A stretch of 64,000 nt of DNA. Origin: Thunnus maccoyii. Its lineage: Eukaryota > Chordata > Actinopteri > Scombriformes > Scombridae. This document shows, one piece after another, positions 11,501 through 24,130 of the stretch; the stretch's first letter is position 1, and the number at the start of each line of letters is the position of its first letter. Both the position numbers and the translations under genes were made by a program. The DNA is taken from positions 9,994,501 to 10,058,500 of the forward strand of contig NC_056539.1 in the NCBI RefSeq assembly GCF_910596095.1, given 5' to 3'. A model generated the notes under the pieces. The model did no database searches. It saw nothing but the letters and a program-made list of their open reading frames with translations, and was not told where the DNA came from.

Positions 11501-12738
11501 ACCCAACCTGCTTGGTGACTCTGCTCAGCTCCACTGCTATGTCTCCTCCAGAGTTTCCTATTCCAATCACTACAGCTTTTTTATTCCTCCACTCTTCAGG
11601 AGTTTTGTAGTCTCGACTGTGGAAGTACTTTCCTTTGAAAGTGTCAATGCCTGAAAAAAAAAACACAAATTTGTAACTGCTACACAAAGTACTTCTTTAT
11701 TTACTTACTGCTGCGAGAGGACTTTGATCCGTGTTTGAAATAGATACTACAGCATTGACCTAAAAAAATTTAGGTCAAGGTTGACAACATTATACTGACA
11801 ATACTGTTCTCTTTGGGTGGTGCCGCTCTCTGTTGATACAGGATTATGCAACCACGTTGTATATGGTTGCCTTTACAGACTCGACCATACCGTGTCAAAG
11901 GTTGTTTCTTAAATAACAATTTCTTCTTCATGTTGAAGTGAACTGAAGGTTTTTATAGCCTATAGGTGGTACCTGGGAAGTCATGGAGAGGCATGTTGGG
12001 GTGGCAGTGGTGTCCAATACAGATCATCACAGCATCAAATATATGTTTCTCCTTTTTGCCATCCTTGTTCTCTGTCTCAACATCCCACTGGCCTGAACGA
12101 GAAAAATCTGATCTCTGCTTCAGCTGCAAGACTTTGGTCTGTGTGATAGAAAAGCAGCAGCAGATAACAGTTTGTTGATAACAGTACAAAAGCCTTTCTT
12201 TATTAGGTAGGTCCTATTGAACTAACTAACATTTTATATTTGAGACTGATGTAAAAAAATAACGCATCATTTCAAAAACAGAAATAAAAATAAAGGAAGT
12301 GAGTGAAGCATTCTCACATTGAAACGTATGTATTTAGTGAGCTGGAAGTGATCAGCATACATCCGAAAGTAGTCCATGATGAGGGAGTTGTGCATGAAGT
12401 TGGGGAAGTGTGCGGGGATGGGAAAATCACTGAAACACATAGTCTCCTTGGAGGTGTTGATGATGACAGAGTGGTAGATGCTGGCCCTGTCTGGCTCGGG
12501 ATTCTCCTGCAATAAACCACAACAGCCAGGAAGAGATCGACTATTCATTCTCACTTATATACTCTGTGAGTGAAAGAAAGTCCAACCTGCACATAGTGTG
12601 ACCCACCCGAAACCTCCACAGTCCACCAATGTCATCGCTGCTTTCGAAGCAGACAGGCTCCAGCCCCTCATCCAGGCAGCACTTGATACAGGCCAGACCC
12701 GAACTACCTCCTCCAACCACAGCAACACGACGAGTCAT
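8576..12738 (-). CDS. FMO-A: flavin-containing monooxygenase, FMO5-like
   Basis: NADPH- and FAD-dependent ER monooxygenase that oxygenates soft nucleophiles (N, S) with O2; FMO5-type members can also act as Baeyer-Villiger enzymes. Nine coding exons joined by splice sites: 12738-12607, 12506-12318, 12138-11973, 11650-11508, 10587-10391, 9733-9586, 9449-9242, 9149-9077, 8978-8576, all GT-AG, giving 552 residues. Motifs seen: FAD site VVGGGSSG (residues 9-14 as GxGxxG), active-site Asn61 in IINTSKE, FMO signature [11 protein letters not shown] (167-177), NADPH site GIGNSG (192-197), FATGY (327-331) and a hydrophobic C-terminal anchor ([15 protein letters not shown]). The start is chosen because [11 protein letters not shown] matches the family N-terminus exactly. 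The 356-nt mammalian exon is split here into 148 and 208 nt. The gene looks intact. FMO membership is sure; the exact orthologue is not. Confidence 0.95.
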
Positions 12739-13253
12739 ACTTAAACTGCACGAAGGATGACCCAGATTAGTCTGAACAATGTTTTATCTCACAACAACAA
12801 CAACATTAATTAATGCACAACACCGCAAGTTGGACACGTTTCTCCTTTCATGGACTATACAGTGTTTATTAGGGCAATTACAGCTGATTTGCAGAATGTC
12901 TAATGCGCAGGTAAGAAGATGCATGCAGTTAACAGACAGCAGTCACACGATCTGGATATTTCGCTAAATGTTTGATCTGCTCCACAAAAGTTCAACACGA
13001 GTTTATGTGCCTTGCAGTTACATTTTGACGGACATAATAAAGGCTGTAAATTGCGTTGTCCGACCAAACTTCACTCTTGTTTGTTGGTTGGTCAATCTGT
13101 AGAGTCGCTGTCAACAATCTCCAGAGCGCAGCATTTATCAGTTAATCCAGCTAACCCTATTTATTTTACAGACTGTTACATATGCATACTATATAACGTT
13201 ACTGTAAAGTTACCATCGACTGTAACCAAGTTCATGCAGTTACACTTTCTTAC

Positions 13254-13330
13254 CTTTCGCAGTTCGGGGAGGTAAACGACTTGTTCGCGCTGCATGTAGA
13301 TATTGTATCTCAGCAGTGGGCGGAGTGTGA
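13254..13330 (-). other. probable 5' non-coding exon of FMO-A
   Basis: A strong donor CGAAAG|GTAAGA reads leftwards from 13254. The matching acceptor is GTGCAG at about 12745, a few bases before the FMO-A start codon. FMO-B, -C and -D show the same layout: one upstream exon ending in a strong GTRAGA donor. The 5' boundary is a guess. Confidence 0.45.
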
Positions 13331-14130
13331 TTGGGTAAAAGATTGTGCAAATGCATAAAACAGCCAAAACTAACCCATTTCTCTGTGGCGTCAGGGTTAC
13401 TTGAGGTTAGTGGAAAAGCAATCAGACAGACAGCGCCTCTGCTTGAAAACAACATGATGATCACTAGACTCAAAGGTAATATGAATCTGAATTTCTATAT
13501 TCAGTGAATGGAAGTCAGATAACACACTCACATTAAAAAAAAAAAAAGTTTTAAGTATAACCAACGAGCCAGCTTTCTTTACTTTGGACCATAGTTCATA
13601 TATACAATATAATAAAGATCACATAAAATAGGCTCAAGATACAAACATAGCCTCTCCCTGTCTAAAGAAATCAGCAGTTTCAAAACGTATGTACAGAAAG
13701 CAGAGCTGTGCAGAGACCTTTAGAGGAGCAAGTGCTCAAAATTAAAAAGGAGCACATGGAATAAGATTTTAAAACACCATACACCAACATAATTTACAGG
13801 ATGACCTGCTATGCTGTGTTATAATATGCTATGATTCGCTCTTTATTGTGTGTGTGTGTTTGTTCTGCTGGTACCTATTAAACATCACACAGCGGAGGGC
13901 AACTTTCTCTGCAGGCTGGACGAGGCACACTGAGAGCTGAGAACCATAATGACTACGGTGTAAATCATAAACTGTGAGCACAGAGGTTTTGTTTTTGTAA
14001 GAGTAAATGAATGGCAGGATTAGTTAAAGGCTTCAAGTATTTTTGTCTGAAGGACTCGGTTTACAGTGTTTGTCTGAATAACATATAAAACAATTTGCTT
14101 TCTAAAACAGAGACCCCTGAGTGTCAGGTA

Positions 14131-15263
14131 GGGGAGAACGGGGTAAATAGAGCCAGTGAGTAAAATGAGCCACCCCCTTTATCTAGGTAACCATAAACGA
14201 AAGTAATCATGTGATCACAAATTAATAAAGTAAAGTTCACATTACTCAATCCATCTTGGACAAGCACATGGAGAGAGTGGTCAGCAAAACAGAGCAAAAA
14301 AAAAGACTTTTGTCATGGAAAGTGAATTCATCACGTTACTAAAATTATCAGTCATAATTAAAATAGATACATTTTGGACATTATTATGTTAATTTAAGTC
14401 AGTGTAAACTACAAAACAAGGTCAAAACCTAGCATAACTGTGGATCTGAGCCACTGTAAGAAACAGTTTTGTCAAAATGGAGGTTGTGGGGTAAAACATG
14501 CCAGCGATGTTGGGGCAAGTTGAGTCAATGGATCAATTTACCCCCCAAACATTATTTTCTGATATTCTAGAGGCTAGAGACACTGTTCATGTTTGATCCC
14601 TGTTACAAGTGCTACAATGTTGATGAATAAATACCTAATTGTTGACTAATGTTAAGTTTAAGCCACACACAAACATGCTGTACATACAGACAGGTGACAA
14701 ATTAAAGGAAAAGCTGACATAAAGTGTCTTGGTAAGGCGTTGGGCCACCATGTGCCACCAGAACAGCTTCAATGTGCCTTGGCATTGATTCTACAGTCTC
14801 TGAACTCTTCTGGAGGGATGAACATCATTCTTCAAAAAGATAATCTTTACTGAAAATGTTGAGATAACATGTTGAACAACAAGACACAAACATGTTTTTA
14901 CTTAAAAGTACAAGTTTTTGCCTTTGTTAAATTGATGGCATTAATAAAGTTCAGAATTATTTTTGATTTTATAATTGATTTGTTTGATTTTGTGTGATTT
15001 TTATATCAGTATTTAATGGTAGCACTATTTACCTCATCCCCATGCTCATTTTACCCCTACCTTGGGGCAAATTGTGCCATAAGACTAACTTTTTTGATGG
15101 TTCATTGTTCTAAAACCATAATAATTAAATCATTTGTTTTCATTTCCATGGGTGCACAACAACCTGAGGTATATATAGTTACTATTATTTGAAACAAATA
15201 CACTTTCATTTTGCAGTAAAATCATCAAATGTAAGAAGTGGCTCATATTACCCCGTTCTCCCC
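14131..15263. mobile_element. non-autonomous DNA transposon with TA target site
   Basis: Terminal inverted repeats begin GGGGAGAACGGGGTAA at both ends; about 23 of 27 positions match. Each end is flanked by TA (14129-14130 and 15264-15265), the target duplication of Tc1/mariner-type elements. The inside repeats GGGGTAAA and TGAGCC-like motifs near both ends and has no open frame, so it is a 1.13-kb MITE-like passenger. It carries a second nested repeat at about 14690-14842. Superfamily is inferred only from the TA site. Confidence 0.75.
14690..14842 (+). mobile_element. nested fish repeat fragment
   Basis: The block starting ACAGGTGACAAATTAAAGGA and continuing with GGCGTTGGGCCACCATG...CAGAACAGCTTCAATG is a sequence I know as dispersed in many teleost genomes, probably a DNA-element remnant. 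It lies inside the TA-flanked element, so it arrived later or was captured by it. Confidence 0.5.
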
Positions 15264-15265
15264 TA

Positions 15266-16690
15266 CTGAACAATGGCTTGGACTCAAATGCAGACAGACT
15301 CAGTTGGCAAGTTCAAAAATCAGCCCTTTAAATCACAGCTGGGTCGGTTCACAGGTGATCAGTCAGCAAAACAAGAATATCCAAATCAGTTGGCTAAAGG
15401 CAAGGTCAAAGGCAAAAACAGGTCAGGAACTATAAGGCTCACAAGGGAAAAAGGCTGGAACGCTGTCACACAGGAACAAGATCAACTGGCACAGAAGGAA
15501 GGAAACACAGACTGTATACTCTGGGGGAGGGGAGACAATGAGACACAGGTGCAACACATCAGGGCAGGACAGGTAATCACACCAAAGGGAGACACACTAG
15601 GGTAGGAAGTGAAGGACCTGAAATGAGACAAGAGGTGAGTATTAAAATAAAACAAGTACAAGACAAAGAACACTGGGAGAAACAAAAGATAACTCAGCTA
15701 TCCAGCCGGGGCATGACACAGAGGTGAAAAGGCTTTAAAGACATTTAGCATATACATATTATTTCTATGCTTTTGATATGGTGACAATCTCTCTGATCCA
15801 GAGCATAACATGTAGCTTTTCAAATCCCATAATTACAAAGAAACTACAAGACAACAACTGAGATGGAAAGAGGAGAATCATTAAAGACTGTAAAATACGG
15901 CTAAAAATAATAGAGAGGCAGAGTTCAGAAGTAGTGCAAGAGACAGACAATATATGTTTAACAGCTCCAAGCAACACAGTAGAAAAATATTTATAAATCC
16001 TAGAACAACAAGTTCTGTATTTCACAAAATATTCTGGCTGAAATACTTTATTGGATGCTGGATCTGTAATTGTTCCAAAACGGAGATTTCACAGAACAAA
16101 GTCTCAACTTTATAGGATTCTTAAATATACATTTTTTGCTGGCGTCAGTTACTGAGGTCAACAACCTCAATAACAGCTTAAGAAAACATCATGTTAATAG
16201 AGTTTTTGTGTAGTGCTAGTATCTGTATTAGTAAAAGATCTACAAGTCCTTTAGGTTTTAATCTTTTTCTTTGACTACTTTTGTTAGTGGGGATGCCCTT
16301 TGGTTTACATGTGGAGAACAGATTGTGCTCTGGTAAAAAGTATTTACCAGAGCAGTAGGGTTATTAGGGAATAAGTCCTTGGAGTGAAGACTGTATCTCC
16401 CCAAAAAAAGAAAAAAAAAAAGAAAAAAAAAAAAGCTAGATTAAAAATGAGCAAGTTATGGTAGAAGAGGACATAAACTAAAATGTATTTTTCACAACTC
16501 AGCAACCAAAAAGGTGTATTTATTACTTGCTTATTAGTTTATAAAACATTAATAATTTATCAATCATTAATAAAAATCACTGGTTATAACTTTTGGACAA
16601 TTTTACAAATAGGCAGATCTTGCTTTGTCTCCATCTGCTGGTTTCAATGTAAAACGATCTAACATCTTACAGTTCTGTAGACCACATGAG
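15266..16690. other. spacer between FMO-A promoter side and FMO-B 3' end
   Basis: No gene recognised. It contains an A-rich run at about 16398-16434. An AATAAA on the minus strand at 16519-16524, about 170 nt past the FMO-B stop codon, is the likely FMO-B poly(A) signal. Confidence 0.55.
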
Positions 16691-16693
16691 AAG

Positions 16694-19600
16694 TCAACAG
16701 ATTTTCAGCTGCTGTTTACTGTACAAGAAGCAACACAGCAGAGCAGCACCTGAGAAACCCATGATGATGCTCAGCTTTGAAGAGGGTCTGGTCTCTGGTT
16801 CTGGTTCCACTCTAGTCCTGAAAGGCTGAACCACCCTCTCCCACTGAGTGAGAATGGCCTGACGGGCTCCAGCCCACTGACCCGGTCCAGTCAGACGGTA
16901 TTGATATGGAGTGCATGGACCCAGCAAAACCTGCAGTGCCAGTCTGGGGTCCCTCAGCAAGAGCCACAGTACGTTTGGTCGAACCCCCACCTGCTCTGCT
17001 AAAGAGTCCAGGTACGGGATGTAGTCTACCTGGAGGGGGTTACGCTCTGAGCAGGCAAATCTGTGAGCACAGGGAACAAAAAAAAAAAAAAACACAACAA
17101 AACACATTTTATATAACACTTCCTGACTCAACTTAGTTACAAATGCTTTACATAAAAGAAGATGTGAGAAATTTAAGAAGACATTGGTCAAGTAATGAAG
17201 TTATATACATAAATAATGGTAACACATGTACACACAAGAAGAAATGCACATTTTTATGTTTTCATCTAACTTTTATTTAAACAGGTAAGTTAATCAAAAA
17301 CAAATACTCATTTACAACTAGAACAGGTGGATCAAGAGCCTGCTGGTTACTGGATAAGGTTTAATAGTACACCCTCCTCAGAGTATATGTCACTGACTAG
17401 CCTATCACTTTTCTTAGATGGCTAAATTGTTGCGTTTTTTTTGTGCTCTGAATGTAACCCATGAGCAAATGTGTAGAGAAAACAAAACAAAACATGGACA
17501 GATTACTGTACAGTGAACAAATGGTTTTGGGCTATTTGAATTTTTGAAATTTCTTCAGGTCAGACTTGAGCCTTTATGGATTTCCCAAAAGCAGTTAAAT
17601 TATAACTATTATCAAAAAGCTGTTATCAAGGAGTGTGTGGACCAAATTTCAAGCATGGGATTTTTTTGGCACCACCTTTGGTTGATTTGAAGAGATATAG
17701 AAATGTTCAAAGTTTTTTTTCTTAAAGACCTAAAGATTTAGTTTACAGTTCATTACTGTCTGTAGCAGCAGGAGGTTTAAGTTGATCAGGATATGATGAG
17801 CAAACATATTTATCATACCTGGTGTATCAGGCCAAGAGGGGTTTGTACATAATAATGATAATAATAATAATAATAATAATAATAATCTGCAGTCACAACA
17901 ATAGATTAGATTTGTAGTCATCAGACAGTTTAATATGGAGCTTGCAGACTTTCTATAATTCAGCGTTACAATTATTTGTTACCTCTGATGCATTGTTGCT
18001 GTATCTTTCTCAATTTCCTTCCTCATGGTCTCCTCTGAGGGGAGGGTCGTTAAGCCTGCATGGAGAAAATTCAGTCAATTTAAAAAATACACAAAGGACA
18101 CCTAGAGAAGACTAATTTTTAACAGCCTTAGTCTTAAGACAGCTACTACTATCATCCCAGCTTCAAGTTTCAGTGTTCATGGTAAGACCACAAATGATAA
18201 TAGATCTTGTGTATCGATAAATGCCTTCACTATTAAGTAAGGTATCTTCTCAAACAGTCAGCACACCTATGAGCATAAAACTCAGTTTCTGTGTTGTACT
18301 TTACCTTTAAAAACCCTTGTAGCCCAGCGAGCCTGCATCTCAGCCAGAGGGTTGATGGCTCCGAGACCGTGGATGAAGCCCACCACTGCCAGCGTAGGTT
18401 GGGTCAGTCCAGGAGGGAACACATGCTTGTAGAGATGCAGCCTGTAATCACATTTAGCCTGCAGAGCTGAGGGCAGGAAGGGGAAGCTGTAGTTGTACCC
18501 TGTGGCAAACACCACTACATCCACCTGTATGACATGCACAGAAAAGTCATGAATATTTAATTAACTTGTGATTTTTTGCATTTTCATAACCAAATGATAA
18601 TAATAACTAAAAAAAAACCAAAAAAAAAAAAACAAAAAAAAAACTAAAGAGGAAACGCCATTTCCACATTATGTGACTTTGTTGACTCACAGTCTAATGA
18701 ATGCACAATATAAACACCTTGTCTATAATGCTCCCGTCAACAAAGACCACACTGGAACCACAGAATTCCTTCACATTTGGTTTCACCTGAACACGACCTG
18801 AGATGATCCGAGCGGGCAGGTCGTCATTCACAACAGGGATCTGTGCAAAAAAACTGCCGACAGGACATTAGAGCTCCATAAGTGACCCATATATAAGGAG
18901 CGTTTCAGAGGCAAACATACAGTGAAGGCTGGAATAGGTACACGAGTGCAGGACAGAGTAGAGGTCAGTTTGTTCTTTGTAGTCTCAATTAGATCAGAAA
19001 GTTAAAGTTGTATTTCACAGCTTGCCTACAGGGGTCACACTCCCTTATTACAAATGAAGAAAATCACATGAACAAAGTAATAAGTAGTTCCTGCAAGCAT
19101 CTCATTTACCACCATTTCAAAAAGGTCTTTTGTATTCTTCTTGTTTAGGCATTTAAACCTGCACACTCTGTACTCTAGCGTCACCACCAGATCAAATGTT
19201 TTACTTCTACACAAAATAATAGTGAAGAAATACTGAAGTGTAGTGCATGGCAGTCAGAATTTTAAAATATGGATACATAAAAAAACTGAAAAGTCTGTGT
19301 TGTGAGCAGACTTTCAGCTGCCATTTATACACAAGAAACAATAAAAAGAGGACAGAACTACAGGACCCTCAGGACTAGCATTAAATTACTGGTATGGCTA
19401 CACATGTGCATTGCAGCCTGAGGCACTGTCAGGACTTCCAGACTTGTAACAATCCCTTAATGGACTCTTTGAAGACACAAGAATGTTAATATGATCTTGT
19501 TACCCATGTTTTGGTTTCAGGCCATATAGTCTGTGGTCAAATGCTTGGTTCAGCTTCTTCTCCAACATGCTGTTGATCCATGAGGGGAAGAGCTTCTTTA

Positions 19601-21370
19601 TCATCACATCCACTCGAGAAGTCCCAACAAGGTCAGTTGGGAGCCCCCCCGGTCCTACACGGCCGACCACCCATGCTCCACTCCTGGTGCTGAGGTAAAC
19701 CTGCAGGTCCGGTCAGCACAGGGAGGATTCACGTGCTCATCATTTATTTTATTTTCAGCATCACAGTGTTTTTAAAAATACAATTAAAAGTGTCATTTAC
19801 TTGATATGAAACAAAGACAAAAGTACAGAAACTGTTTAGTTGTGCACCTTCTCAGCCACTCGACTGATATCCACAGCAATATCACCCCCAGAGTTCCCAA
19901 TCCCAATCACCACCACTCTTTTCCCCTGCAGACCCTCAGCATTGCGGTATTCCCAACTGTGGAAATACCTGCCTCCATAGCTCTCTATACCTGAAATGGA
20001 ATAAGACAAAAGACTAAATAACGTGTACTATTTTACACATAGCCTTAGTTGTACCCCGATTAAAGAGCACTGAGAATGTGATGACTGGAGGTGAAATAAT
20101 GTATATCATGATTCCTGGTACCTGGGAAGTCTTTGAGCGGCAGGTGAGGCTGGGTGTAGTGTCCTGTGCAAACTATCACTGCATCAAAAACATGAGTCTC
20201 CCTCTGACTGTCTCTCCTCTGTGTCTCCACCTCCCACTGGCCTGTCACAGCAAAGTCTGGACTCTGCCTCACACCGACCACGGTAGTCTGAGAAGGACGT
20301 TGATATTTGACATGTGAAATCAAAAAAATTGAAACAACTTCACTGTCATATAGCTGTATTCACACATATAACTGAAAAGTTTGAGTAATAAAAGAAAGAA
20401 GTGTTTTGCAAACTGACAGTAACAGAAAATATATATTGTTATTATATTCTTGTCCTTTTGGAATGCACTGACAGTAAAGGGTCATATTCTTCAGTTTTCT
20501 CCTTTCTGTTACATATAGAAAAGGTAACTGATCATATTACAGCTTTTACAAATAAACCTGAGGGTTACTAACCTGGAAGTGAATGTGCTGCAGCAGTTTG
20601 AATGCCTGAGCATAAAGTCGCAGGTAAAGCAGCACCTCAGAGTGGTGCATGTTGTTGGGGAGCTCAGCTGGAGGAGGGAAGTCACTGAAAGACATCATCT
20701 CTTTGGAGCTGTTGATGATCACCGACTGATAGATGTTGGCTCGTCCAGGCTCTGACAGCTCCTAAAGTAGGGACGATACAGATAATGATAGACACATATT
20801 TCACTTTGCTGCTTGTGGGCAATTAAACTGTTACAAGTACAGTATATCATTATACATTATATCATCATGTCCCAAATTTCAGAGGACTTTTAAAGTATAA
20901 GACCATTGGTCAGCAACTTGCCAAATCCAAAGTATAATATTTTTAGTAATTCCAAAAGTGTCAAAAAAGTTCCAAAAGTTGAGATGTCTAACTTCCTGCT
21001 TGATTTCCATAAGGGGGTTATGGTCATTCTTTTGAAAGTTGAAAAGTTTAATTTCTGATTAATTTCATGTATATTTTATCAGTAGAAAACCCAATGAATG
21101 TTGCTTTAAATTGTTAATTTTCAAAGAAGCATTTATTTAACATGCTGTATGCTGCAGTATAAGGATGCATAATTCAAAACATCAAAGATAGAGTATCAAT
21201 TTAGTGACAAATCACCAGATAAAAACATTGTCCCTCACCTTAAATCTCCACAGACCACCGATATCATGGCTGCTCTCAAAGCAGGTGGTCTCCAGACCTT
21301 CATCCAAACAGGCCTTGATGCTGGTCAGACCGGACGGCCCTGCACCGATCACTGCCACCTTCTGAACCAT
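16694..21370 (-). CDS. FMO-B: flavin-containing monooxygenase, FMO5-like
   Basis: Same enzyme class as FMO-A (FAD/NADPH monooxygenase, ER membrane). Nine coding exons: 21370-21239, 20761-20573, 20287-20122, 19990-19848, 19700-19504, 18853-18718, 18524-18305, 18055-17983, 17060-16694; all introns GT-AG; 540 residues. Seen: FAD site VIGAGPSG (9-14), Asn61 in IINSSKE, signature [11 protein letters not shown] (167-177, first Phe replaced by Tyr), NADPH site GIGNSG (192-197), FATGY (327-331) and a short hydrophobic C-terminal anchor ([16 protein letters not shown]). The ancestral 356-nt exon is split 136+220, 12 nt away from the FMO-A position but the same as FMO-D. The start [11 protein letters not shown] fits the family. 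Intact by eye. The relic exon at 30523-30654 is closest to this gene. Confidence 0.95.
17849..17886 (+). repeat. (AAT)n microsatellite
   Basis: About 12 trinucleotide units in the last intron of FMO-B. Confidence 0.9.
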
Positions 21371-21831
21371 GCTGGAGAGGAAGCACTGCTAACAGTGAGA
21401 GAAAATGAGATACTGGCTGCACTGGAAGACTCTGGGTAGAACTGGAGTGAGAAGAAAGGTGGATGAGGAAATATGTGTGCTGTCTTGTGGTGTTAAGCGC
21501 CAGTATGTTTAGTGTCTTTCAGTTCATGACAAAGACACCTCATTGTTTTTGAGTCATTCATTTGCATAGAAATACTTTTTTAAGTTGCTTGAGTCAATCA
21601 GAGGTAATGATGTTAATTTGAGTAAAACACAGATGAGTATTTAACAAGATTAACGTTTCATCTTATTTTAAAAAATGTCTGTATCTCCTTTCCTTCAAAA
21701 ACTCATCAAACCAGTTATTTCTGTGCTCACTTCTGCTGCTGCTCTTTTGTCTGTGATGACCAGGTGAAAAATGTGGAGTGACACTACAGCTGAACAGACC
21801 TTATTCACCGCAGATCTTTTGAGTGGTCAAA

Positions 21832-21912
21832 CACAGGTGTAACTAATGATAATTATTGCTTCAGTGCATCCATTTCATCAAGTGAAGCCTTCATTAATTA
21901 GTTCCACCTGTG
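21832..21912. mobile_element. short inverted-repeat element upstream of FMO-B
   Basis: Arms CACAGGTGTAACTAAT (21832-21847) and ATTAGTTCCACCTGTG (21897-21912) pair with one mismatch around a 49-nt loop. Sequences sharing ACAGGTGTAATTAA or GCACAGGTG recur at about 52283-52300 and 53095-53105 and near 53260 in the PLPP6 intron, so this looks like one small dispersed element family. Confidence 0.5.
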
Positions 21913-22772
21913 CTTTTTCTGCTATGACACGTCAAAATGTCTGCTGTGTAAAAGGTGAATGTATGAATCTGATTCATTTAAGAACAAAGAAGAAACGTTG
22001 TTCTCTGTGGTGCTCTGATGGTAACGGCTATCAAGTGTGTGGTTAGCATGATTTATTAAGAAAGCAAAAATGACACATAAATTACAAGATGGACAGATGT
22101 TTGGCTGGAGAGGAAAGATAAACAAATATGTTAAAGCTCTTACACAACAAGGTGTGTAAGAGTGCAAGGAGTGCTGAAATAAATATTGTATGAGTAAAAA
22201 AAATGTGATATATTACTTTATATACATAAAGTAGGTGCTTATGTAGAGTATATACAGTGTGCTCAAATATATATTTAACAGTAATGGATGATATGTAATC
22301 AAACTAATATAAATATTTATAATTTGTAAGCTTGTTTGGGTACCACTGTGTGCATTTTACTTGCAGAACATCTGGATTCAAGTGGAAATTACAGTCACTG
22401 AACAATAAATGACAAAGGCTAGTTTGTTATTCATTAAACCTTTAAGAGGGTTAAAAAATACCAAGTTTACAGGTAACTTATTCGCAGAGGAAGCACATAT
22501 TGAAATTGAAATACAACATGATAATAAACTGAGTCTCACATGTGAGAATTATTTATATACTCAAATGCAGATGATCATGTCAGAGGAGCATCCATTACAC
22601 TTCCGTGCTCTCATTACAACACCAACATAGAAACACACTCTTCCACATAATAGCTGCAGTAACCGCAACTCAGCAGTAATTTTCCTGAATATCACTCTCA
22701 TTTATTAATTAAAAAACACTGTTCTTGTTCCATGTCTAACCAATTATAAGCCAACACAAACATGAGTCTTAC

Positions 22773-22860
22773 CTCTTCGTCACAAGGAGAGAGAAATAAT
22801 GGACTAAAACACCCTCCTCCAGTCTCGATATCTCCGCTCTTTAAATCTGTTACCTACTCA
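22773..22860 (-). promoter_or_regulatory. probable 5' non-coding exon and promoter of FMO-B
   Basis: A strong donor GACGAAGAG|GTAAGA at 22773 faces the FMO-B coding region. A TTTAAA element lies about 60-70 nt upstream (about 22839-22844) and could act as a weak TATA box. The acceptor would be one of the AGs just 5' of the start codon at 21370. Confidence 0.4.
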
Positions 22861-22869
22861 GTCAGGTTT

Positions 22870-24130
22870 TAACAGACAGACAGTGGAGGCTGTGATTGAT
22901 CAACTGTGGGTCCTCAGAACGAATGAAGATATGGAGAAATACACTCAACAAAAACTTTGCTGGACAGTGAATCCTGTTCAAACTGCTGTTAAGAGTAATC
23001 CACGGATATCAACATGAATAAAAAATACTGTCATTAAAATGTCTTGTTAATATGAGTAATAAGTAATTTGAAACAGAGGATCTGACACAGAGGTTAGAGT
23101 GTCATTGCAGTGAGTTCACTCTATTAAATAAATACTATGATTGCGTAAAAATTGCAAAACAGGAGGCATAGTGCCACATTTGTAAAACTCTGTCCTTATG
23201 TAAATATGTTTTCTTTATATGCATATAATTTATAAAAGCCAGGATCAGTCTGAAACCAGTCTGATAATCTACATCAGTTCAAAATCTATCATGTTTGTGA
23301 TAAAGAGAAAATGCAGTTCAATACTCTGAAGACCTTCAACCCAAGCACATGATCTACAGCACCAGCAGTCACAGGATGTTTCTTTTTAACATCTTATTGA
23401 TCTAGAAACAGATTTTATTCTTGGTAGATCTTGCAGCTTTAAGAACAGTTTATATGTTTTAAGACCATCTAATATCTAATTTACTCAGTTTTACTGCTAA
23501 TGTTTTGAGACATAATTGTAGTTCAGCAAGTTACTAATTCAATCCTGCTTTGAAACTGCTTCCTCTGCTTCCTCCATTTTCTTATCTCGAGCTTTCTGAA
23601 CTCCTGCCTACAGTATCTTACAGTTTTTAATCTTTGGGTTTTCTCCACTTATTTGGTACATTGATTCATTTCCTCAAAGATGGTTTACCTTAATTCAGTT
23701 CTATAACTACAGTAAATAGCTTTTAATGTCATCACCCTGATTATAATATCCAAAAGTCACAAGAATAATCTTAAAATAATCCTAAAAATGTTAATCTGAT
23801 AGATAATTATTTAATTTCTTTCAGACAATTGTGGCCTACTGGATCAAAGGAGAGACAAAATAATATATGGTGAAGTGGTTCTCGTAAACCTGTGATGAGG
23901 TGAAAAGGAGTTCAGAAAATATAAAATTCTTCCTGCTTTTATGTTGACACATTTTTATCATGTGATTTCCCAACACTTAACATTAAAGGAAAATGCCAAA
24001 ATTTAAACAGTAAAAACCAAACTGAGACAAGTCTTTTTCTTTGGACTTTTTATTTGAGATACTCTTTGCACCCTTTGATCACACTAAATATCATTGCTGA
24101 AATCTTTTTTCTCAGTGACACTGTGCTGAT
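22870..24130. other. spacer between FMO-B and the Ser-rich locus
   Basis: AT-rich, no gene recognised. An AATAAA on the minus strand at 24049-24054 is placed to end the transcript of the Ser-rich locus to its right. Confidence 0.5.
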
